64,000 nucleotides of DNA from Streptomyces mirabilis (GCF_039503195.1 NZ_JBCJKP010000001.1:1054001-1118000), one strand, 5' to 3'; shown: positions 17,984 to 29,400, counted from the stretch's first letter. Numbers and translations: made by a program. Notes: generated by a model not told the origin, from the letters alone.

Positions 17984-19719
17984 TCGTCAACGAGCCCGTC
18001 CCGGACACTTTCGAGGACACCCCGGCCAGGGACCGCGACCCCGACTGGTTCAAACGCGCCGTCTTCTACGAGGTCCTGGTCCGCTCCTTCCAGGACAGCA
18101 ACGGCGACGGCATCGGCGACCTCAAGGGCCTCACCGCGAAACTCGACTACCTGCAATGGCTGGGCATCGACTGCCTGTGGCTGCCCCCGTTCTTCAAATC
18201 ACCCCTCAGGGACGGCGGCTACGACGTCTCCGACTACACCGCCGTCCTGCCCGAGTTCGGTGACCTCGCCGACTTCGTCGAGTTCGTCGACGCCGCCCAC
18301 CAGCGCGGCATGCGCGTCATCATCGACTTCGTCATGAACCACACCAGCGACCAGCACCCGTGGTTCCAGGAGTCCCGCACCAACCCCGACGGACCCTACG
18401 GCGACTACTACGTCTGGGCCGACGACGACAAACAGTACGAGGACGCCCGGATCATCTTCGTCGACACCGAGGCCTCCAACTGGACCTTCGACCCGGTCCG
18501 CAAGCAGTACTTCTGGCACCGCTTCTTCTCCCACCAGCCCGACCTCAACTACGAGAACCCCGCCGTCCAGGAAGAGATCCTCGCGGCCCTCCGCTTCTGG
18601 CTGGACCTCGGAATCGACGGGTTCCGCCTCGACGCGGTGCCGTACCTCTACCAGGTCGAAGGAACCGACTGCGAAAACCTCCCCGCCACGCACACGTTCC
18701 TGAAAAGGGTGCGCAAGGAGATCGACTCCCAGTACCCGGACACGGTGTTGCTGGCGGAGGCGAACCAGTGGCCCGAGGACGTCGTCGACTACTTCGGCGA
18801 CTTCCCCTCCGGCGGCGACGAGTGCCACATGGCGTTCCACTTCCCCGTCATGCCGCGGATCTTCATGGCGGTACGCAGGGAATCCCGGTACCCGGTCTCG
18901 GAAATCCTGTCGAAGACCCCGGCGATCCCGTCCGGCTGCCAGTGGGGCATCTTCCTGCGCAACCACGACGAGCTCACCCTCGAAATGGTCACCGACGAGG
19001 AACGCGACTACATGTACGCGGAGTACGCCAAGGACCCGCGGATGCGCGCCAACATCGGCATCCGGCGCCGGCTCGCCCCGCTGCTCGACAACGACCGCAA
19101 CCAGATCGAGCTGTTCACCGCCCTGCTGCTGTCCCTGCCCGGCTCGCCGATCCTCTACTACGGCGACGAGATCGGGATGGGCGACAACATCTGGCTCGGC
19201 GACCGCGACGCGGTACGCACCCCGATGCAGTGGACACCCGACCGCAACGCGGGCTTCTCCTCCTCGGATCCCGGCCGGCTGTTCCTGCCCACGATCATGG
19301 ACCCCGTCTACGGCTACCAGGTGACGAACGTCGAGGCCTCCATGTCCTCGCCCTCGTCCCTGCTGCACTGGACCCGCCGCATGATCGAGATCCGCAAGCA
19401 GAACCAGGCCTTCGGCCTCGGCTCCTACACGGAACTCCAGTCCTCCAACCCCGCCGTCATCGCGTTCCTGCGCGAGGCCCCCTCCACCGAGGGCACAGAG
19501 GACGACCTCGTCCTGTGCGTGCACAACTTCTCCCGCTTCGCCCAGCCCACCGAACTGGACCTGCGGGCCTTCAACGGCCGCCACCCGGTCGAACTCATCG
19601 GCGGGGTGCGATTCCCGGCCATCGGAGAGCTGCCGTACTTGCTCACCCTCGCGGGCCACGGCTTCTACTGGTTCCGGCTGCGACGCGCGATCACCCCCGG
19701 CACCGCCAGGCGATCCTGA
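17980..19719 (+). CDS. treS: Trehalose synthase / maltose-trehalose isomerase
   Basis: 579 aa GH13 subfamily 16 enzyme interconverting trehalose and maltose. It opens with [20 protein letters not shown], typical of TreS, and shows the catalytic residues D218 (FRLDAVPYL), E260 (LLAEANQWP) and D330 (RNHDELTLE), plus [20 protein letters not shown] in the last part of the barrel and a short C-terminal beta domain. It lacks the fused maltokinase seen in some bacteria, which fits the separate pep2 gene next. Coupled to glgE by an ATGA overlap. It supplies maltose for phosphorylation by Pep2. Confidence 0.97.
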   Translation: MIVNEPVPDTFEDTPARDRDPDWFKRAVFYEVLVRSFQDSNGDGIGDLKGLTAKLDYLQWLGIDCLWLPPFFKSPLRDGGYDVSDYTAVLPEFGDLADFVEFVDAAHQRGMRVIIDFVMNHTSDQHPWFQESRTNPDGPYGDYYVWADDDKQYEDARIIFVDTEASNWTFDPVRKQYFWHRFFSHQPDLNYENPAVQEEILAALRFWLDLGIDGFRLDAVPYLYQVEGTDCENLPATHTFLKRVRKEIDSQYPDTVLLAEANQWPEDVVDYFGDFPSGGDECHMAFHFPVMPRIFMAVRRESRYPVSEILSKTPAIPSGCQWGIFLRNHDELTLEMVTDEERDYMYAEYAKDPRMRANIGIRRRLAPLLDNDRNQIELFTALLLSLPGSPILYYGDEIGMGDNIWLGDRDAVRTPMQWTPDRNAGFSSSDPGRLFLPTIMDPVYGYQVTNVEASMSSPSSLLHWTRRMIEIRKQNQAFGLGSYTELQSSNPAVIAFLREAPSTEGTEDDLVLCVHNFSRFAQPTELDLRAFNGRHPVELIGGVRFPAIGELPYLLTLAGHGFYWFRLRRAITPGTARRS

Positions 19720-19785
19720 CCGCACGTGATCACACGTGATCGTGTGCCCATCGAAGATCGCTTGCCTCTGAAAGGACGTGTCGCC

Positions 19786-21267
19786 ATGCCGAAGACCGCG
19801 TTGCACCGTCCGGGCAGCCATGCCCCCGCCGCACTGCTCACCTCGCTCGCCGAACTGCTGCGGCAGTGGCTGCCGCGGCAGCGCTGGTTCGCGGGCAAGG
19901 GCCACCCCGTCACCGGCCTGAGCGTGGTGTCGTCGACCGAGCTGTACCCGGGCTGCCTGCATCTCCTGATACGCACCGAACATCTCGGCGGCTCCGAACC
20001 CGAAGGTCCCGGCACTCCCCCGCCCGACGACTGCTACCAGCTCCTGCTCGGCGCACGCGAGGTCCTCCCACCCCGGCTCGCCCCCGCCTTCATAGGCCGT
20101 CCGACCGCGGGACCCCTGGCCGACCTCAGCGTGTACGACGCCTTCCACGATCCCGACGCGGCGGGTCTGCTCCTGGAACGGCTGCGCACGCCCGGGGCTG
20201 CAGGACCCTTGCTCTTCGAGCGGGATCCCCAGGTGACGGTCCCCAGCGGTCTCGCCCCCCGGCTCCTCGACACCGAGCAGTCGAACTCCTCCCTCGTGTA
20301 CGGGGACTCCTTCATCCTGAAGGTCTTCCGCCGCGTCCAGCCGGGCATCAACCCCGACCTGGAGGTGCCCTGGGCGCTGGCCCGGCAGGGCTGCACCCGC
20401 GTACCCGCCCCCGCGGCGTGGTTCGGCACCTCGCAGCCGCGGGAGGCGACACTCGGGGTGCTCCAGCCGTTCCTGCGCGACGCCTCCGACGGCTGGACCC
20501 TGGCACTCCAATCACTCACCTTGGGCGGGGAGTTCACCGAAGAGGCATACGAACTCGGCCGGGCCACCGCCGAGATACATGTGGCGCTGGCGGCGGCGTT
20601 CCCCGTACGAGCGCCCAGTCCGTTGCAGCACCGGCAACTCGCGGCCTCGATGAGTGAACGGCTCGACACCACGGCCCGCTCCGTGCCCGAACTCCGGCCG
20701 TACGCGGCGGGGCTGCGCTCGGCCTTCGACGCGCTCGCGGCGCTCGACGCGGCGATTCGGCCGGCGCAGCGGATTCACGGCGACCTCCACCTGGGGCAGG
20801 TGCTGCGGGCCGGACGACAGTGGTCCGTCATCGACTTCGAGGGCGAGCCGGCCCGTCCGCTCACCGAGCGCCGACGCCTCCAGTCCCCCGTACGCGATGT
20901 CGCGGGCATGCTGCGCTCCTTCGACTACGCCGCGCGCTCCCGCCGGCCGTGGCGCCCCGAGTGGGCGCAGCGCTGCCGGGAGGCCTTCTGCGCGGGGTAC
21001 GCCGCCGCGGCCGCGTGGGACCCGCGCGAGGAGCCCGAACTGCTGCGCGCGTACGAGACCGACAGGGCCGTGTACGAGGTGCTGTACGAGGCGAGGCACC
21101 GGCCCGACTGGCTGCCGGTCCCGATGGCGGCGGTCGGTCGCCTCGCCGAAGGCGCGGGGGAACTGTGTGGCGAACACCCCACCGAGCGTCCTGCCCGACA
21201 TCCAGCCGACCATCGCGTCGAGCATCACGCCGAACCCCCCGTCGAACGTCCTGCTGAACGCCTGTGA
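19786..21267 (+). CDS. pep2: Maltokinase (Pep2/Mak)
   Basis: About 493 aa. Pep2 phosphorylates maltose to maltose-1-phosphate, the substrate of GlgE. The N-terminal cap contains [18 protein letters not shown], a maltokinase signature; the aminoglycoside-phosphotransferase-like core has the catalytic loop [11 protein letters not shown] (D333) and the metal-binding [11 protein letters not shown]. The ATG at 19786 follows AAAGGACG; an upstream in-frame GTG at 19726 is possible but has no ribosome site. The C-terminal 30 residues are an H/P/E/R repeat-like tail ([20 protein letters not shown]) not expected in the family. The stop overlaps the glgB start (GTGA). Confidence 0.95.
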   Translation: MPKTALHRPGSHAPAALLTSLAELLRQWLPRQRWFAGKGHPVTGLSVVSSTELYPGCLHLLIRTEHLGGSEPEGPGTPPPDDCYQLLLGAREVLPPRLAPAFIGRPTAGPLADLSVYDAFHDPDAAGLLLERLRTPGAAGPLLFERDPQVTVPSGLAPRLLDTEQSNSSLVYGDSFILKVFRRVQPGINPDLEVPWALARQGCTRVPAPAAWFGTSQPREATLGVLQPFLRDASDGWTLALQSLTLGGEFTEEAYELGRATAEIHVALAAAFPVRAPSPLQHRQLAASMSERLDTTARSVPELRPYAAGLRSAFDALAALDAAIRPAQRIHGDLHLGQVLRAGRQWSVIDFEGEPARPLTERRRLQSPVRDVAGMLRSFDYAARSRRPWRPEWAQRCREAFCAGYAAAAAWDPREEPELLRAYETDRAVYEVLYEARHRPDWLPVPMAAVGRLAEGAGELCGEHPTERPARHPADHRVEHHAEPPVERPAERL

Positions 21268-23504
21268 CGACGACGCGGAGCCCAGGATCCATCCGCCCCA
21301 CCGCTTTCCCCGAGGAGGCTGAAGCCGTGGCAGTTCCCACCACCGCCGTTGGCACCAGGCCGGTAGCCGCGCTGGACGCGACGGACCGCGCGCGCCTGTT
21401 GTCGGGCGCCCACCACGATCCGCACGCGCTGCTCGGCGCACACCCGGTACCGGGCGGTGTCGTGTTCCGCGTGCTACGACCGTACGCCGAGTCCGTCGCG
21501 GTGGTGGTGGACGGCCGCCGCACGGAGCTACGGGGGGTCGGAGACGGTCTCTTCTCGGGCGTCCTGCCACTCGACACGATCCCCGAGTACGTGCTGTCCG
21601 TGACGTACGCGGGCCACGCGTTCGAGGTGCAGGACCCGTATCGCTTCCTGCCCGCGCTGGGCGAGGTCGATCTCCATCTGATCGGCGAGGGACGCCACGA
21701 GGAGCTGTGGCGGGCACTCGGGGCTCACCCCATGACCCACCAGGGCGTGACCGGCACCCGCTTCACGGTCTGGGCACCCAACGCCCAGGGGGTCAGGGTC
21801 TGCGGGGACTTCTGCCACTGGGACGGCACCGCCTACCCCATGCGGTCGCTCGGTTCCTCGGGCGTCTGGGAGCTGTTCATGCCCGGCATCGGCGAGGGAA
21901 CGCCGTACAAGTTCGACATCACCCGGCCCGACGGCACGCACACGATGCGCGCCGACCCGATGGCCCGCCGCACCGAAGTGCCTCCGGCGACCGCCTCGAT
22001 CGTCACGGAGTCGTCCCACGTGTGGAGGGACGAGGAGTGGATGGCGGGGCGGGGCGCCCGCCCCGTGCACGAGGCACCGCTGTCGGTGTACGAGGTCCAC
22101 CTGCCCTCGTGGCGTCCGGGCCTGACCTACCGCCAACTGGCCGAGCAACTGCCCGCCTACGTCTCCGACCTGGGCTTCACCCATGTCGAGCTGATGCCGG
22201 TCGCCGAACACCCCTTCGGCGGCTCCTGGGGCTACCAGGTCACCGGCTTCTACGCCCCCACCGCACGGCTCGGCACCCCCGACGACTTCAAACACCTCGT
22301 CGACGCCCTGCACCGGGCCGGGATCGGCGTCCTCATGGACTGGGTACCGGCCCACTTCCCGCGCGACGCATGGGCCCTCGCCGAATTCGACGGACGCCCC
22401 CTCTACGAACACGCGGACCCCCAACGGGCCGCCCACCCCGACTGGGGCACCCTCGAATTCGACTACGGACGCCGCGAGGTACGCAACTTCCTCGTCGCCA
22501 ACGCCGTGTACTGGTGCGAGGAGTTCCACATCGACGGCCTGCGCGTCGACGCCGTCGCCTCGATGCTCTACCTCGACTACTCGCGCGAACCGGGACAGTG
22601 GACCCCCAACGAACACGGCGGCCGGGAGAACCTCGACGCCGTCGCCTTCCTCCAGGAGATGAACGCCACCGTCTACCGCCGCGCACCCGGCGTCGTGACG
22701 ATCGCCGAGGAGTCCACGGCCTGGGACGGCGTCACGCGGTCGACCTCGGACGGTGGACTGGGATTCGGGCTGAAATGGAACATGGGGTGGATGCACGACT
22801 CGCTCGAGTACATCGCCCATGACCCCGTGCACCGCAAGTACCACCACAACGAGATGACGTTCTCGATGGTGTACGCCTACAGCGAGAACTACGTCCTGCC
22901 CATCTCCCACGACGAGGTCGTCCACGGCAAACGCTCACTCGTGTCGAAGATGCCCGGCGACTGGTGGCAACAACGCGCCACCACCCGCGCCTACCTCGGC
23001 TTCATGTGGGCCCACCCCGGCAAACAACTCCTCTTCATGGGCCAGGAATTCGCCCAGGGCGCCGAATGGTCCGAAACCCACGGCCCCGACTGGTGGCTCC
23101 TGGACCCCGCCTACCCCGCCGAACCCGACCACCGCGGCGTACGCGACCTCGTCCGCGACCTCAACACCGTCTACCGCCACGAACCCGCCCTCTGGCAACG
23201 CGACACCGACCCCGCCGGCTTCACCTGGATCGCCGGCGACGCCGCCGACGACAACGTCCTCGCCTTCCTCCGCCACGACACCGACGGCACCCCCCTCCTC
23301 GCCGTCTCCCACTTCTCCCCCGTCGTCCGCCACGACTACCGCCTCGGCATCCCCGAAGACATCCCCGCCTGGCACGAAGTCCTCAACACCGACGCCGCCC
23401 GCTACGGCGGCAGCGACATCCACAACCCCCACCCCCGGGCCGACGACGGCGGCCTGCGCCTGACGCTCCCTCCCCTGGCCACCATCTGGCTCCGCCCCGC
23501 CTGA
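21264..23504 (+). CDS. glgB: 1,4-alpha-glucan branching enzyme
   Basis: 746 aa. GlgB introduces alpha-1,6 branches into the glucan built by GlgE. Domains: an N-terminal CBM48-like repeat ([16 protein letters not shown]), a second CBM48 ([20 protein letters not shown]), a GH13 barrel with D429 (LRVDAVASM), E482 (TIAEESTAW) and D550 ([10 protein letters not shown]), and a C-terminal beta domain. Translation is coupled to pep2 through GTGA. From about 22100 to the end, codon choice shifts to almost exclusively C-ending codons, while the first third uses many G-ending ones. Confidence 0.96.
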   Translation: MTTTRSPGSIRPTAFPEEAEAVAVPTTAVGTRPVAALDATDRARLLSGAHHDPHALLGAHPVPGGVVFRVLRPYAESVAVVVDGRRTELRGVGDGLFSGVLPLDTIPEYVLSVTYAGHAFEVQDPYRFLPALGEVDLHLIGEGRHEELWRALGAHPMTHQGVTGTRFTVWAPNAQGVRVCGDFCHWDGTAYPMRSLGSSGVWELFMPGIGEGTPYKFDITRPDGTHTMRADPMARRTEVPPATASIVTESSHVWRDEEWMAGRGARPVHEAPLSVYEVHLPSWRPGLTYRQLAEQLPAYVSDLGFTHVELMPVAEHPFGGSWGYQVTGFYAPTARLGTPDDFKHLVDALHRAGIGVLMDWVPAHFPRDAWALAEFDGRPLYEHADPQRAAHPDWGTLEFDYGRREVRNFLVANAVYWCEEFHIDGLRVDAVASMLYLDYSREPGQWTPNEHGGRENLDAVAFLQEMNATVYRRAPGVVTIAEESTAWDGVTRSTSDGGLGFGLKWNMGWMHDSLEYIAHDPVHRKYHHNEMTFSMVYAYSENYVLPISHDEVVHGKRSLVSKMPGDWWQQRATTRAYLGFMWAHPGKQLLFMGQEFAQGAEWSETHGPDWWLLDPAYPAEPDHRGVRDLVRDLNTVYRHEPALWQRDTDPAGFTWIAGDAADDNVLAFLRHDTDGTPLLAVSHFSPVVRHDYRLGIPEDIPAWHEVLNTDAARYGGSDIHNPHPRADDGGLRLTLPPLATIWLRPA

Positions 23505-23510
23505 CGCGTT

Positions 23511-23542
23511 CCCGCCCCCGCGCCAGAGGCGGCGGGGGCGGG
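23511..23542. terminator. Bidirectional terminator hairpin
   Basis: CCCGCCCCCG (23511-23520) pairs perfectly with CGGGGGCGGG (23533-23542); the 12-nt loop can extend the stem by CGCC/GGCG with one bulge. It lies between the convergent glgB and M1 peptidase genes, 7 bp after the glgB stop. There is no U tract, as is common in this genus. Confidence 0.75.
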
Positions 23543-23556
23543 GGCGAAGGAACCGG

Positions 23557-24981
23557 TCAGGGAGAGGTCGGCTTGCCCGCCGTGCCGATCCACGTGTGGA
23601 ACAACGCGCCGAGGTCCTTCCCGGACAACCGCTCGGAGAGGCGAATGAACTGGGCGGTGGTGCCATGGCCGCCACGGTGCTCCGTGGCCCAGGTCCGCAG
23701 GATGCGGAAGAACACCCCGTCCCCCACAGCCGTACGCAGCTTCTGCAGAGCCATCGCACCCCGCGCGTACACGGGCGTGTCGAAGATGTGCGCCCCACTC
23801 CCGGGGTTCGCCGGCGGAAACGCCCACAGACCGCTGCCGGCAGGACTGGCGTACAGGGAGTCGAACGTCTGCTGCGCCGTCTTGCCACCGTGCTGCTCGG
23901 CGTACAGCCACTCGGCATACGTCGCGAAGCCCTCGTTGAGCCAGATGTCCTGCCACGCGGTGAGGCTGACGGAGTCCCCGAACCACTGGTGCGCGCTTTC
24001 GTGGACGAGGGTGCTCAGGTCGGGCGCGGAGTCGTACACGGGACGCGTCTGGGTCTCCAGCGCGTATCCGACCTGCGGAGCCCGGTCGACGATGGCTCCG
24101 GCGGCCCGGAAGGGGTAGGGCCCGAAGACACCGCTCTCCCACGCCAGCACGGACGGCAGCTTCTTCAGTACGGGCGCCGCGGCGGTCGCCTCACGGGGGT
24201 CGACGGCGTTGTAGACCTTGAGTCCGTCGCGGGTGGTGTACTGCTCGACCTTGAACTTCCCGACCGTCGCCGTGGCGAGGTAGGCCGCCATCGGCTCGGA
24301 CTGCCGCCAGCGGAATGTCGTACGGCCGTGGCCGCTCGACTGTCCGCGGAGGATTCCGTTGGCCACGGCGGTGTGCCCCTCGGGGACGGTGATGGTGAAG
24401 TCGTAGGAGGCCTTGTCCCTGGGGTGGCTGTTGGCGGGGAACCACGTCATGGCGCCCTGCGGTTCGCCGGCCACGAACGCGCCGTCGTCGGTGGGGATCC
24501 ACCCGTCCGAGGAACCGTCCGGGTCGGTGGCCGGCTTGGGCGTGCCCGAGTAGGTGACGGTGACTCGGAATTCCTGGTTCCGCCGGAGGGAGTGGCGGGG
24601 GGTGACCACCAGTTCCTGGCCGTCACGCCGGTAGGACGCCTTGGCGTGGTCGACGGTGACGCCGGTGACCTTCAGCCCTTTGAGGTCGAGGTCGAAGCGG
24701 GTCAGTCGCTGGGTGGCCCGAGCGGTGATGACCGCTTTGCCGTCGAGGTGGCGGCTCTGGGGGTCGTAACCGAGGGTCAGGTCGTAGTGCCGGACGTCGT
24801 AGCCGCCGTTGCCCGAGAGGGGGAAGTACGCGTCCCCCGCACCGGACGAGCCCACCGTGCCGGCCGCCGCCGGGCCCGCCGCGACGAGCAACGCCGCGAC
24901 GGCGACGGGAACCGCGGCCACAACTGCCTCCCTTCGAAGGACAGTTGTGTGTCTGGTGGTCTGATGCGGACGTGGCGTCAC
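23557..24981 (-). CDS. Secreted M1-family metallopeptidase
   Basis: 474 aa. A signal peptide spans about residues 1-41 (basic start, AAVPVAVAALLVAAGPAAAG), so the enzyme is exported. The zinc site is HESAHQWFGDSV (HExxH) followed 18 residues on by the third ligand in WLNEGFATYAEW. The upstream substrate-binding motif reads GAMTWFPANSHP rather than GAMEN. Short for M1 (lacking the long C-terminal helical domain), as for secreted Streptomyces members. GGAGGAGCCAAC precedes the GTG start at 24981. The promoter side contains several GTGATCA-type repeats (25015-25034). Confidence 0.93.
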   Translation of the reverse strand: MTPRPHQTTRHTTVLRREAVVAAVPVAVAALLVAAGPAAAGTVGSSGAGDAYFPLSGNGGYDVRHYDLTLGYDPQSRHLDGKAVITARATQRLTRFDLDLKGLKVTGVTVDHAKASYRRDGQELVVTPRHSLRRNQEFRVTVTYSGTPKPATDPDGSSDGWIPTDDGAFVAGEPQGAMTWFPANSHPRDKASYDFTITVPEGHTAVANGILRGQSSGHGRTTFRWRQSEPMAAYLATATVGKFKVEQYTTRDGLKVYNAVDPREATAAAPVLKKLPSVLAWESGVFGPYPFRAAGAIVDRAPQVGYALETQTRPVYDSAPDLSTLVHESAHQWFGDSVSLTAWQDIWLNEGFATYAEWLYAEQHGGKTAQQTFDSLYASPAGSGLWAFPPANPGSGAHIFDTPVYARGAMALQKLRTAVGDGVFFRILRTWATEHRGGHGTTAQFIRLSERLSGKDLGALFHTWIGTAGKPTSP

Positions 24982-25157
24982 GTTGGCTCCTCCGGTGCGA
25001 CGGCAATCAGGTGATCAGGGGATCAAGTGATCAATGACGCACAGCCTATGAGCCCCGCGGGCCGGTGACCCTCATCATCTGGTCAAGTCGCGGCGGGGGG
25101 TCGGTGCACACGCACCGTCGTACTGGAGGGACCCGGCAGGAAGCTCGAGACCACGCC

Positions 25158-25328
25158 CCGTAGTCGAGGGCCAGGTGGGCGTGTGTGCCGAGCAGCAGGC
25201 CGCGCAACGCGTCCACCTGGTAGCTCAACGGGTTGACCGTGCTGATGGCCTGGAGCCAGCCGGGCATGACCGCGACCGGATAGAGGGCGTTGGAGCCGAA
25301 GAACAGCGGCATCGTGATGGCCTGGGTC
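25158..25328 (-). pseudogene. Fragment of an ABC-2 (DrrB-like) permease gene
   Basis: About 170 bp encode an internal permease piece: QAITMPLFFGSNALYPVAVM, then PGWLQAISTVNPLSYQVDAL and RGLLLGTHAHLALDYGA. The same segment occurs in the split permease at 44168-44710 with roughly 90% nucleotide identity by eye. Similarity stops abruptly at both ends, so this is a scrap and cannot make a transporter. It marks the left edge of the IS-rich region. Confidence 0.75.
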
Positions 25329-25598
25329 AACACCGGTTCACAAGGTATTGGCTGTCGACTGACGTCCGGCTGCCGGGGCGGTCGATGCGCGCCCCAAACG
25401 CGTACTGGCCTGCATCGAAGGGCACTAAGGACGCGATCTTGAGCCTGTCCCCGGTGGGTACTTGAGACGCCTCGCGGATCGCCTCCGAGACAGGGTGAGC
25501 CCGAAGACCGGGTCCAGGTTTGTGTACGGCCACGTGGTCTTTGAGCCCCTTCCTCGTTGGGTGCGGATCCTCTCGGGGGACGGTTGAGCTGGGGTCTT

Positions 25599-25709
25599 GC
25601 GGGTGTGGTGGTAGGTGAAGTAGTCGCCGACGCCGAAGCCGTCCTCAAACTCCGCGCCGTCCAAGCCAACGGCGACCTCGACGACTACCTCACCTACCAC
25701 CACACCCGC
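25599..25709. repeat. 28-bp inverted repeat in ISKra4-like debris
   Basis: 25599-25626 and 25682-25709 are inverted copies with 27 of 28 matches (core GGTGTGGTGGTAGGTGA). Both arms encode the same transposase tail (DYLTYHHTRE) on opposite strands, so two transposase ends lie head to head. Confidence 0.75.
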
Positions 25710-25760
25710 GAACACCAGCGCACCTACCCCGACCAGCACGACTACCAACTCGGCGCCTGA
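25610..25760 (+). pseudogene. C-terminal remnant of an ISKra4-like transposase
   Basis: The translation AEAVLKLRAVQANGDLDDYL, then TYHHTREHQRTYP and a stop at 25758-25760 match the end of ISKra4-type transposases, where a similar LKLRAL..NGD..EY....REH.R.YP pattern is usual. The rest of the gene is missing. It is fused to an inverted copy of its own 3' end and to an IS110-like start on the other side. Confidence 0.6.
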
Positions 25761-25770
25761 TCAACGGCCT

Positions 25771-25899
25771 TCACTCGACGGGATCCGCACCCTCGGCCAG
25801 GTGCCGGCCGATCCGGTCGATCACTGCGGCGTGGTGGGTCAGGCCGTGGGTGTCGACTCCGCCGGTGATCTGCCGGCCGTCGTGCGTCATGCTGGTCAT
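25771..25899 (-). pseudogene. N-terminal remnant of an IS110-family transposase
   Basis: 42 codons ending ITGGVDTHGLTHHAAVIDRI. IS110 transposases start with GVDTHKxxHxAAVID, where D is the first catalytic acid; here K is replaced by G and the gene stops after 42 residues. A second, unrelated-in-sequence IS110-like start lies on the opposite strand at 26224. Confidence 0.7.
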
Positions 25900-26223
25900 G
25901 TCCGTCCTTGCGTGTCCGATCCGAGGGCGGCACGCGCCGGTCGGGCGGGTGGACAAGACAGTGACGGGGCTTCTGAACCAAGCTCCTGACTTGTTGAATC
26001 GAGCCCAGGCGCTCGGTCTGCAGCCGTAGCGTCCAGGGTGTCGGTCGGCACGGGCCCGCAGTGCTCCTTGCTGCCCTCGGGCTGGCTCACTGATAGCGTG
26101 CCACCGCCGGCCGACACCCGCGCGGTGTGGCTCGACAGAGGCATGAAGGTGACACGGTGACTTCAAGTCAGGGTGCCCGCCGCACTCCCCTTCCTGTCTC
26201 ATCGAGTGCGAGGGCACCAGCCT

Positions 26224-26295
26224 GTGATCCTGATCGGCATCGATCCCCACAAGTCGTCCCACACTGCCGTCGCCGTCGACGCTGCGGGCCATCAG
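26224..26295 (+). pseudogene. 5' part of IS110-family transposase, split by Tn3 element
   Basis: 24 codons from a GTG: VILIGIDPHKSSHTAVAVDA then AGHQ. GIDPHK holds the first catalytic aspartate of the RuvC-like DEDD domain. The reading frame is cut exactly at the ATCAG target duplication and resumes at 35840. Joining the two gives a 345-codon gene of normal IS110 size. In IS110 elements the non-coding stretch before the gene (here about 26000-26223) is where the bridge RNA is encoded. Confidence 0.85.
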
Positions 26296-26340
26296 GGGGT
26301 CCAGCCAAGGTGAGCCCAAAAGCCGCCAAGGGATGATCTT
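26296..26340 (+). repeat. Left terminal inverted repeat of the Tn3 element
   Basis: Begins GGGGTCCAGCCAAGGTGAGC and ends GGGATGATCTT. It pairs with 35790-35834 over 45 bp with a single mismatch, and less well with the internal copy at 32147-32191. Confidence 0.92.
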
Positions 26341-26495
26341 GAGGTTCTGAGGGCCGGTCCCGCAGCCCTATCACCACGCGCCCGGCTCCGTCTCCGGTTC
26401 TGCTGTTCCGGCCTTCTCACTGCGCCGTCCCCACGATGATCCCGCGCGGGCGTATGTGGTGCGCCGGGTAGGGCTGGGCGTCGGGTGGGGTGGGG

Positions 26496-29400
26496 ATGAC
26501 TTCAATCGAGCGGACCGCGTACCCGCGGTTCAAGCGGCTGATCACCGCGCGTGAGCTGCATGTGTTCTTCACGCCGTCCGAGGAGGAGCGGGCCTGGGCG
26601 GAGGAGGCTGCGGACTCCGACGAGCACCAGTTGGCGCTGCTGCTGGCGCTGAAGTCGTACCAGCGGATGGGCTGCTTCCCGAAGGCGCACGATGTGCCGG
26701 AGCAGGTGATGGAGTTCGTGCGCCGGGCGGCGGAGCTCCCGGAGGACACCCTGCCGGTGTACGCCTCCGGCCGCACCGCCGAGCGGCACCGCTCGTGGGT
26801 CCGGGAGCGGTGCGGGATGCGCTACAACGGCCAGGCGGCCCGCGCGCTGGCCGAGGAGACGATGCGGATCGAGGCGGCGTCGAAGAACAACCCGGCGGAC
26901 CTGATCAACATCGCGCTGGAGAAGCTGGTGGAGGCCGGGCTGGAGATTCCCCGGTACTCCACGCTGGACACGATGGCCTCCACCGTGCGGGCCCGGGTGA
27001 ACGAGGAGATCCTGGCGGGCATCCGGGAGCGGATGACCGAGGACGAGCGGGTGCGGCTGCTGGGCCTGGTCGATGTCGTCGGCCTGGACGGCAAGACGCT
27101 GTTCAACGCGCTCAAGCACAACCCGGGGCGGGCGACCTGGTCGAACTTCAAGCGTCTGAAGGGCCACCTGACGTGGGTGGACGGGCTCGGCGAGAGCGCC
27201 AAGTGGCTGGAGGGCGTGGCGTCGGGGAAGGTCGCGGACTTCGCCGGCGAGGCGCAGGCCCAGGACGCGGCGACGCTCAAGGACTACACGGCCCGCCGGC
27301 GGGTCGCGTTGATCGCCTGCCTGGCCGCGAAGGCCAGGATGCGGGCCCGCGACGACCTGACGACGATGTTCTGCAAGCGGATGGCGGGCAAGGCGAAGAA
27401 GGCCCGCGAGGAGCTGGAGGAGATCCGGCGCCGGCAGCAGGAGATCGTGGAGACGCTGGTCGCCAACTACCGCACGCTGCTGCAGCAGGTGGACGCCGGC
27501 GGGCCCGCGCAGACCGCGCGGGCTAAGGCCGCCGCGTTGACCAAGCAGGCGCTGGACGCGCTGGAGGGCCTGGACGAGGAGTCCAGCGCCGCCGAGGCCG
27601 TCCGCAAGCTGGAGGGCCGCGTCTCGCCCGCCCTGCTGGTGCTCGCCGAAGGGCTGATGGTCCAGGCGAACGGGCTCGCCTCGCTGGTGGCGTCGGTGGA
27701 AAGGCTCGGCGGGTTCGACGCCCAGTACGCGCAGATCGAGCAGGTCTCCGCGCACCACGGCGACAACTGGGAGGTGCTGCTGCACGGTCACCTCAAGGCG
27801 GACCGGCCGGTGATGTTCGACCTCACCGACGTGATCGAGCTGAAGGCCACCAGCGAGGACTCCTCCGTGCTGGACGCCCTCGCGCACGCCAAGGCCCACC
27901 GGGCGATGGTGCGCGACTTCATCCCCGACCGCGACGCGGACGGCCGGAAGGTGGACGTCTCCTTCGCCACGCAGAACTGGCAGAAGGCGATCCGCGACCG
28001 GCGCCGGCCCGGCCACTTCGTGCGCCGCCACTTCGAGGCGATGGTCTTCTGCTACCTCGCCGACGAGCTCCGCACCGGCGACGTGGCGGTGATCGGCTCG
28101 GAGGAGTACGCCGACTGGTCCGAGCGGCTGCTGCCCTGGGAGCAGGTGGAGGCGAAGCTGCCGGATTACCTGGTGGAGGTCGGCCTGAGCACTCCGGGCG
28201 AGGCGGCGCCGTTCGACGGCCGGGCCCTGGTTGCCCAGCTGCGCGGGCGGCTGTCCGCGGCGGCGGCCGCGGCGGACGGCGAGTATCCGGACAACGACGA
28301 GCTGTTCATCGACCCCGACACGGGGGCGCCCAAGCTCAAGGCCCGCCGGGCTTCGATGCCGCGCAAGAGCACGCAGGTGCTGGAGCAGGCCGTCAAGGAG
28401 CGGATGCCCGAGCGCACCCTGCTGGGCATCGTGGCCCGCACGGCGTACTGGATCGCGTGGTGGCACCGGTTCGGACCGGCGTCCGGCAACGACCCGAAAC
28501 TGAGGGACCCGTTCGGCCGGTACGTGATCACGACGTTCGTGAAGGGCACGAACATGACCTTCGCCGAGGCCGCCCGGCACATCGCGGGCGTCTCCAGCCA
28601 CGAACTGTCCGTTGCGGCCCGCCGGCACGTCACCACGGCGAAGCTGAACGAGGCGATCGGCGACGTGGTGGACCGGCACGCCCAGCTCGACCTGTCCCGG
28701 GCGTGGGGCAACGGCACCACCGCGGCGGCCGACGGCACCCACATGGACACCTACCTGGACAACCTGCTCGCCGAGACGTCGGTGCGCTACGGGGCGGTGG
28801 GCGGTATCGCGTACCACCACGTCTCGGACCTGTACATCGCGCTGTTCACGCACTTCGTGCCGTGCGGGGTGTGGGAGGCGGTCTACATCATCGAGGGCCT
28901 GCTGAAGAACACCTCCGAGGTCGGCCCGACCACCATCCACGCGGACACCCAGGGGCAGAGCTACCCGGTGTTCGCCATCGCCCACCTACTCGGCATCGAC
29001 CTGATGCCCCGCATCCGCAACTGGAAGGACCTGCTGTTCTTCCGCCCCTCACGCACCGCCCAGTACGAGCACATCGACGCCCTGTTCGGCGAGCCGGGGC
29101 GCAACGTCATCGACTGGCGCCTGATCGAAAACCACTTCCGGGACCTGATGCGGGTGATCGTGTCGATCCGCGAGGGCGCCATCTCCTCCGTCCTGCTGCT
29201 GCGGCGCCTGCGCTCGGGCTCGCGGCGCAACGCCACCTACACGGCGTTCCGCGAGGTGGGCAAGGTGATCCGCACCGTCCAGCTGCTGCGCTACCTCTCG
29301 GACAGCCCGCTGCGGGCGAGGGTGACGGCGGCGACCAACAAGGTCGAGGCGTTCAACGGCTTCTCGGACTGGGTGCGCTTCGGCCAGAACGGCACGGTCG

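Noticed and set aside
19720..19785. CACGTGATCACACGTGATCGTG-like sequence between treS and pep2 as an internal promoter operator
   Set aside because: The repeats are imperfect and the gap is only 66 bp inside an overlapped operon; too weak to call a site.
15842..20511. Very long antisense frames opposite glgE, treS and pep2
   Set aside because: Typical by-product of high third-position GC in the real genes; compositionally odd (H, R, G, V rich) and without ribosome sites.
26502..28985. 827-codon open frame antisense to tnpA
   Set aside because: Mirror of the transposase codon bias; the sense strand has the complete DDE transposase.
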